DNA from: an uncultured Bacteroidales bacterium
Lineage (GTDB): Bacteria > Bacteroidota > Bacteroidia > Bacteroidales > Marinilabiliaceae
Direction: 5' to 3'
DNA: 63,199 nt
NCBI GenBank assembly: GCA_945607565.1
Contig: CALYZD010000003.1
Location: 1 to 63,199 of the forward strand
The notes under the pieces: model-generated
The model's input: the letters and a program-made list of their open reading frames with translations, nothing else
Databases searched by the model: none
Told to the model about the DNA's origin: nothing
Translations under genes and position numbers: made by a program
Shown: positions 58,121 to 63,199 of the stretch, piece by piece
How positions within the stretch are numbered: position 1 is the first letter of the stretch
Layout: each line of letters starts with the position of its first letter

Positions 58121-61081
58121 TTATTTCCGGGCCTGCTTTTTCTCTTTGCGGGCAATCCACTCGTAGGCCAGCGGAGTGGCCAGCAGCAGCGACGAGAACG
58201 TGCCCACGAAGATACCTATCGTCATTGCGAACACGAAGCCGCGGATGGCCTCGCCGCCGAACACGAAGATGACGATGAGCGTCACGAGGGTGGTGAGCGA
58301 CGTGTTGAGCGTACGGCCCATGGTCGAGTTGAGCGCAGTGTTGATGGCCGTCCTGGCATCGACCTTGACGGGCGCGTTGAACGACTCGCGGATGCGGTCG
58401 AAAATCACCACGGTGTTGTTGATCGAATATCCCACAATGGTCAGGATGGCCGCCACGAACGACTGGTCAATCTCCATCGAGAACGGCATGATGCTGTAGG
58501 TGAGCGAGAAGATGCCGAGCGTGAAGACCACGTCGTGGGTCAGTGCCACCACGGCGCCCATGCCATAGGCCCAGTTGCGGAAGCGGAAGAAGATGTAGAC
58601 GAACATGACGATGAGCGAGAAGATGATCGAGTAGATGGCGTTCTCCTTCATGTCCGAAGCCATGGTCGGGCCCACCTTCTGCGAGCTCATGCGATAGTCG
58701 GCGAGGAACTGCTCCTTGCCGACCGACTCGGGCAGGAAGCTCCTGAGGCCTTCGTAAAGTTTGGTCTCTATTTCTTCCTGAGCGCTTTCGGCATGATTGT
58801 CGAAACCGTAGTTGGTGGCGATGCGCACCTGATTGTCGCCGCCGTAGGTCTTGACCTCGACGTTGGAGTTCTCAAACACATCGTGCAGCGACGACTGGAC
58901 GTCGACCGACGAAACCGGCTGCTCGAAGCGGACCACGAACACCTGTCCGCCCGTGAAGTCGATGCCGCTCTTGAGGCCGCGGAACGTGAGCGAGCCCACG
59001 CACACGAGCATCACAGCACCGATGACGGCATAGAACGCCTTGCGGTTCTTGAGGAAGTCGATGTTGAGACCCTGCATGAAGTTCTTGGTCAGCGGGGTGT
59101 AGAATTTCATGTCGTCGTGCTTGGCGGCAAGGCGCTCGATGAACAGGCGGCTCATGAACACTGCCGTGAAGAACGAAGTGATGATACCAATCATCAGCGT
59201 GGTGGCAAAGCCCTTGATGGGGCCCGTGCCGAACGAGAAGAGGATGATGGCGGTGAGCAGCGTGGTGATGTTGGAGTCGACGATGGCCGACATGGCGTTG
59301 CGATAGCCCTCGGCCACAGCGTTCTGCACGCCCTTGCCAAGGCGCATTTCCTCTCTGATGCGCTCAAATGTAATCACGTTGGCATCCACGGCCATACCGA
59401 TGGTCAGCACAATGCCGGCCAGGCCAGGCAGCGTCAGCACGGCGCCGAACGAGGCGAGCACGCCGAAGATGAAGAAGAGGTTGGAGAGCAGAGCGAAGTC
59501 GGCCACCAGACCTGCACGATAGCCGTAGAAGGCCACCATGTAGATGAGCACAACGATGAATGCGAAGATGAACGAGAGCAGACCGCTGTCGATGGCCTCC
59601 TGGCCCAGCGACGGACCCACCACCGTGTCCTCCACGATGCGTGCCGGAGCCGGCAACTTGCCCGACTTGAGCACGTTGGCCAGGTCCTGAGCCTCTTCGG
59701 GAGTGAAGTCGCCGGTAATCTGGCTATTGCCGCCGGTTATTTCGTTCTGCACGGTCGGGAAGCTATAGACGAATCCGTCGAGCACCACCGCAATGCTGCG
59801 GCCCTTGTTGGCCTTGGTCAGTCGGGCCCAGGTCTTGGCGCCCTCGCTGTTCATGGTCATGCTGACCTCGTAGGCGCTGCCACGGTCGCCCACCTGGCTG
59901 CGGGCGTTGGTGATGGCCTCGCCGTCGAGCGGTGCACGGCCGTCGAGCGAAGTGGACTTGATGGCTATAAGCTGGAAGACAGGGTCTTTCGGGTTGATGG
60001 GCTTGCGGATGAGCTGCTGTGCGCGTTCGCCCTCGATGGGCTTGACGGTCCACATCAGACGCAGGTCGTTGGGGAAGATTTTCTTGGCGGCCACCTCGGC
60101 CAGATAGGCGTTGACCTCGGCGGTGTCCTTGGCCAGAGCCACGCCCACTACCGGACCGAAGCCGGCGGGCATCGGCGTCAGCACCGAGAAGAGCGACTTG
60201 ACGGTGGGCTGGGCGGCGGGCAGCGAGTCGGCCACCTGGCTCAGCAGGGCCAGGCTGCTGTCGGTCGAGTCGGCCGGTGCGGCGGCCTTGGTGGTGTCGG
60301 CAGCCACGGTGGTGGTGGTCACTTGGTTGGCCTCGATGAGGTTGTTGATGATTTCATCGTTGTTGTAGGTCTCCCAGAACTCGAGGCTTGCGGTGCCCTG
60401 GAGCAGGTCGCGCACACGCTGCGGGTCGGTCACGCCCGGCAGTTCGACAAGCACGCGGCCGGCCTTTTCGAGGCGCTGGATGTTGGGCTGCGTGACGCCG
60501 AAGCGGTCGATACGGGTGCGCAGGATGTTGAAGGCATTGCTGATGGCGCCTTCGGTCTCGCTGCGCAGCACCTTGACGACGTCGGCATTGCTGTCGTCGT
60601 ATTTGACAAGGCCCTTGAGCTCGACGGTGCTGAAGATGGTGGCCAGCTGGGCGTTGGGGTCCAGTGCCTCGAACTCTTCGGCAAAGAGCGTGATGAAGTC
60701 TTTGGTCGATGTCTCTTCCTTCTTCTCGGCGTTCTTGACGGCCGTCAGGAATATTTCGTTCTGGTTGTAGTTGCTGAGTGCTTTGACGATGTCGGCCACC
60801 TTGACTTCGAGCACAAGGTTCATGCCGCCCTTGAGGTCGAGGCCGAAGTTGATTTCGTTGCCTTTGCACTCGCGGTAGGTATATTCCTTGAGAAACAGAA
60901 AGTTGTAGATAGGTTCGTTGGCCAGCGAGTCGAGATAGGCATACTCTTTTGCCGGATCGCCTGCGGCGTAGGCCTTGGCATCACTTTCGGCCTTTTTCGT
61001 AAAGTACGTAAACGATAATTGGTACAAACAAACCAATGCCAGCAGTATGGCAAAGGTTCGCACAGCTCCTTTATTCTGCAT
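58121..61081 (-). CDS. secDF: fused protein translocase subunit SecDF
   Basis: A 986-aa fusion of SecD and SecF, the proton-driven partner of SecYEG in protein export. SecD shows FGLDLKGGMNLVLEV, a long periplasmic P1 region containing a Thr/Ala/Ser-rich insert, then VGPSLGQEAI and GMAVDANVITFERIREE. SecF follows with SGIDFTGGQVFVV, VGPTMASDM and GYSINNTVVIFDRIRE. The fused form is usual in Bacteroidetes. The ATG at 61079-61081 (MQNKGAVRTF) places the first helix correctly; a longer frame to 61177 crosses the promoter region. Confidence 0.96.
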   Translation of the reverse strand: MQNKGAVRTFAILLALVCLYQLSFTYFTKKAESDAKAYAAGDPAKEYAYLDSLANEPIYNFLFLKEYTYRECKGNEINFGLDLKGGMNLVLEVKVADIVKALSNYNQNEIFLTAVKNAEKKEETSTKDFITLFAEEFEALDPNAQLATIFSTVELKGLVKYDDSNADVVKVLRSETEGAISNAFNILRTRIDRFGVTQPNIQRLEKAGRVLVELPGVTDPQRVRDLLQGTASLEFWETYNNDEIINNLIEANQVTTTTVAADTTKAAAPADSTDSSLALLSQVADSLPAAQPTVKSLFSVLTPMPAGFGPVVGVALAKDTAEVNAYLAEVAAKKIFPNDLRLMWTVKPIEGERAQQLIRKPINPKDPVFQLIAIKSTSLDGRAPLDGEAITNARSQVGDRGSAYEVSMTMNSEGAKTWARLTKANKGRSIAVVLDGFVYSFPTVQNEITGGNSQITGDFTPEEAQDLANVLKSGKLPAPARIVEDTVVGPSLGQEAIDSGLLSFIFAFIVVLIYMVAFYGYRAGLVADFALLSNLFFIFGVLASFGAVLTLPGLAGIVLTIGMAVDANVITFERIREEMRLGKGVQNAVAEGYRNAMSAIVDSNITTLLTAIILFSFGTGPIKGFATTLMIGIITSFFTAVFMSRLFIERLAAKHDDMKFYTPLTKNFMQGLNIDFLKNRKAFYAVIGAVMLVCVGSLTFRGLKSGIDFTGGQVFVVRFEQPVSSVDVQSSLHDVFENSNVEVKTYGGDNQVRIATNYGFDNHAESAQEEIETKLYEGLRSFLPESVGKEQFLADYRMSSQKVGPTMASDMKENAIYSIIFSLIVMFVYIFFRFRNWAYGMGAVVALTHDVVFTLGIFSLTYSIMPFSMEIDQSFVAAILTIVGYSINNTVVIFDRIRESFNAPVKVDARTAINTALNSTMGRTLNTSLTTLVTLIVIFVFGGEAIRGFVFAMTIGIFVGTFSSLLLATPLAYEWIARKEKKQARK

Positions 61082-61145
61082 TTCGTTAAAAGTGTTATTA
61101 AGAATTATATTCCGGATTTTATTTATTTTTAATCTAATAATCGCG

Positions 61146-61153
61146 CAAAGATA
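61146..61153 (-). promoter_or_regulatory. -7 box upstream of secDF
   Basis: Minus strand TATCTTTG, an exact consensus match, 64 nt upstream of the ATG. A second match, TAAATTTG, lies at 61185-61192. Neither has a well-spaced -33. Confidence 0.45.
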
Positions 61154-61276
61154 TTGTTTTTTTCTTTTCATAGCCATCGCACCGCAAATTTAGCCCAAGC
61201 AAACTTAGCCTGCCCGGCGGCGCCCGGACTGCGGCGGACGGCGACCTTATTATATATTGCATGCCACGGTGCGGCG

Positions 61277-63199
61277 TCAGACTATGGTGCGGCCGCCCAG
61301 CATCGACGACAGTTTCTTTTTGACGGACTCCCAGTACATTATATCCTTCATCAGCGCGGCAATCTCCTCGTCGGCGGCCGACTGCCTTTCCTTTTCGAGC
61401 AGCGTGCGGCGCCGCTCTTCGAGTATGTTCCTGACCTTGCGCAGCTGCAGCTCGCCCACGGCGTGCGGCACCACCTCGTCGAGCATCGTCTCCTCGTCCA
61501 CTATCTGGGCGAACTTGCTGTGGATGCGGCTCAGCTCGTAGCGCTCGGCCACAAGCTGGCAGGCCAGCTCGCTCAGCTGCGGGTCGGCATTGCCGGTGAA
61601 GAGCCGCGTGGCCGGCAGCTGGTCCGACTGGCTGCGGGCCTCGCGGAAGGCGTCGAACATCCTGACGTAGACGGGGTTGACGCTTGGCTCGCTACCCAGG
61701 GCCGCGCAGATGTAGTCGCCCACGGCCACGTCGGTGCCCTCGCCGTGGTCGAAGAACGTGCGGTCGCAGTAGCGCACCAGCAGGCGGAGGACCTCGCGCT
61801 CCTCATATTCGTAGGGATTGTCGAGGCGGGCGGGCGACAGCACTTCGGGACGGACTGCGGGCTCGTCGGGCGAGGCGGGCGGCTGAGGCTCCTGCGGCGT
61901 CGGGCCGGCGGGGGCGGCGTCGGCGGGAGCGGGAGCGGGACGGCCCGGGCTCTCGCTCTGACCGTCGGGCTGATGGTGGCGGCGGCGCTGGGCCTCGTCG
62001 GCGGCGTGGCGGATGCTCTTGCCCAGAGCCGAGTAGAGCACCGCCTCGTCGACGTCCATCATGCGGCTGCACTCGCGGACGTAGACGGTACGCATTATCT
62101 CGTTGGGAATGACGGCTATGGTGTCGACCACGTCCTGGATGAACCGTGCGCGGCCTATGGGGTCGTCGGCGGCGTCCTTCATCAGCAGCTCGGCCTTGAA
62201 CTTGATGAAGTCGGTCTCGTGGTCGGTGATGAACTGCAGGAAGTCTTCGGACGTGTGCGACTGGGCGAACGAGTCGGGGTCTTCGCCGTCGGGCAGCAGG
62301 ACGACCTTGACGTTCATGCCTTCGGCCAGAATCATGTTGATGCCGCGCAGCGACGCCTTGATGCCGGCCGAGTCGCCGTCGTAGAGCACCGTCATGTTCT
62401 GGGTGAAGCGGCGGATGAGCTGTATCTGGCCCTGCGTCAGCGACGTGCCGCTGGAGGCCACCACGTTGGCTATGCCGGCCTGGTGCATGCTGATGACGTC
62501 GGTGTAGCCCTCGACGAGGAAGCAGCGGTCGCGCCGGACTATCTCGGCCTTGGCGTGGTAGATGCCGTAGACGATGCCGCTCTTGTGGTAGAGCTCCGAC
62601 TCGGGCGAGTTGAGATATTTGGCCGTCTTGGCCGACTTCTGCATCACGCGCCCGCCAAAGGCCACCACCTTGCCCGAGAGGTTGTGGATGGGGAAGATGA
62701 CGCGGCCGAAGAAGCGGTCGGTGCGGTGCCCGTCTTTCTCGCTCACAATGGTGACGCCGGTCTTTTCGAGGAATTCGAGCTTGAACGAGTGGGCCAGGGC
62801 GTCGGCCGTCAGGGCGTCGCGGCGCGAGGGCGAGTAGCCGAGGCCGAAGAGGCGGATGATGTCGTCGCGGAAGCCGCGGCTGCGGAAATAGCCGAGGCCC
62901 ACCGACTGCCCCTCGTCGGTCTCCCACAGGCTGCGCTCGAAAAATCGGGCGGCATAGTCGGTGACGGCCATCATGCTCTCGCGGTCGCTGCGCAGTTGCT
63001 CCTGCTCGGGCGTCATGGCCTTGTCGACCACCTCGATGTTGAACTTGGCGCCCAGATATTTGACCGCCTCCACAAAGGTCAGATGCTCCTGCTCCATCAC
63101 AAAGTTGAGCGCGTTGCCGGCCTTGCCGCATCCGAAGCATTTGAAGATACCCTTGGCCGGCGACACGGTGAACGAGCCGGTCTTCTCGTTGTGGAACGG
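61277..63199 (-). CDS. dnaG: DNA primase (partial, 5' end beyond window)
   Basis: DnaG synthesises RNA primers at the replication fork. The window holds 640 codons, beginning within the zinc-binding domain (PFHNEKTGSFTVSPAKGIF, then CFGCGKAGNA with the last two Cys ligands); the true start lies to the right. The catalytic core includes VIFPIHNLSGKVVAFGGRVM and the TOPRIM acids in LVEGYTDVISMHQAG and VLYDGDSAGIKASLRG. A Pro/Ala/Gln-rich linker of about 55 residues (from RRRHHQPDGQ to PEVLSPARL) separates the core from the C-terminal helicase-binding domain. The 195-bp gap to secDF holds the secDF -7 boxes. Confidence 0.96.
   Translation of the reverse strand, partial: PFHNEKTGSFTVSPAKGIFKCFGCGKAGNALNFVMEQEHLTFVEAVKYLGAKFNIEVVDKAMTPEQEQLRSDRESMMAVTDYAARFFERSLWETDEGQSVGLGYFRSRGFRDDIIRLFGLGYSPSRRDALTADALAHSFKLEFLEKTGVTIVSEKDGHRTDRFFGRVIFPIHNLSGKVVAFGGRVMQKSAKTAKYLNSPESELYHKSGIVYGIYHAKAEIVRRDRCFLVEGYTDVISMHQAGIANVVASSGTSLTQGQIQLIRRFTQNMTVLYDGDSAGIKASLRGINMILAEGMNVKVVLLPDGEDPDSFAQSHTSEDFLQFITDHETDFIKFKAELLMKDAADDPIGRARFIQDVVDTIAVIPNEIMRTVYVRECSRMMDVDEAVLYSALGKSIRHAADEAQRRRHHQPDGQSESPGRPAPAPADAAPAGPTPQEPQPPASPDEPAVRPEVLSPARLDNPYEYEEREVLRLLVRYCDRTFFDHGEGTDVAVGDYICAALGSEPSVNPVYVRMFDAFREARSQSDQLPATRLFTGNADPQLSELACQLVAERYELSRIHSKFAQIVDEETMLDEVVPHAVGELQLRKVRNILEERRRTLLEKERQSAADEEIAALMKDIMYWESVKKKLSSMLGGRTIV

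Noticed and set aside
1-63199. tRNA, rRNA, CRISPR array, insertion sequence or prophage
   Set aside because: No cloverleaf-like genes, direct-repeat/spacer arrays, transposase motifs or integrase were recognised when reading both strands.

Overview
This is a GC-rich chromosomal segment of a member of the Bacteroidetes, most likely order Bacteroidales (gut-type, possibly Muribaculaceae-like; genus not determinable by eye). The evidence is the gene families (fused SecDF, hybrid two-component regulator with an extracellular propeller, GH97, RhaM-type mutarotase) and repeated TAnnTTTG-type -7 promoter boxes, the Bacteroidetes sigma-ABfr signature. Nearly all genes lie on the minus strand; only a GH97 glycosidase (24374-26494) and a GT2 glycosyltransferase (29438-30361) are on the plus strand. 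No rRNA, tRNA, CRISPR array or insertion sequence was seen.

Region 1 (1-3292): end of a cell-surface glycan/lipid operon, with a methyltransferase-GT2 fusion (cut by the window edge), a GT-C type membrane glycosyltransferase and a 75-aa membrane protein, read from its own promoter.

Region 2 (3376-18560): an aryl-polyene/flexirubin-type pigment gene cluster. A tyrosine-ammonia-lyase-like enzyme would supply 4-coumarate. Two acyl carrier proteins, three ketosynthases (two with long C-terminal extensions), a ketoreductase, two hotdog dehydratases and a thioesterase would build the conjugated polyene. An O-methyltransferase, LpxL-type acyltransferase, GT2-DUF2062 fusion, NodB deacetylase and LolA-like carrier would decorate and place it in the envelope. 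A thiamine-enzyme (E1) homologue with degenerate active-site motifs closes the operon. No AMP-ligase, no MMPL exporter and no DarA/DarB are present. A GLUG-like repeat lipoprotein (18625-19812) follows.

Region 3 (19876-24148): housekeeping operon lysS-gpsA-pgi with a promoter and an intrinsic terminator.

Region 4 (24374-30361): GH97 glycosidase with a type IX secretion-like tail, DUF418 membrane protein, BNR_4 propeller protein and a lone GT2.

Region 5 (30403-54752): a rhamnogalacturonan-I utilisation locus in two minus-strand operons plus a hybrid two-component regulator. Operon A (50341 to 43583) encodes GH105, SGNH esterase, a small secreted protein, GH28 and PL11. Operon B (43352 to 30475) encodes a GH105-SGNH-GH43 three-domain enzyme, rhaM, SGNH esterase, GH106 rhamnosidase, rhaB, rhaA, rhaT, rhaD and a GH43. 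Thus backbone cleavage, deacetylation, rhamnose release, import by RhaT and catabolism to DHAP plus lactaldehyde are encoded together. No SusC/SusD pair is present; an apparent relic of a SusC leader and signal peptide lies beside the regulator at 54822-54960.

Region 6 (54788-63199): trxA, a PIF1-like helicase with HRDC domain, secDF and dnaG (cut by the right edge), mostly separated by clear intrinsic terminators.
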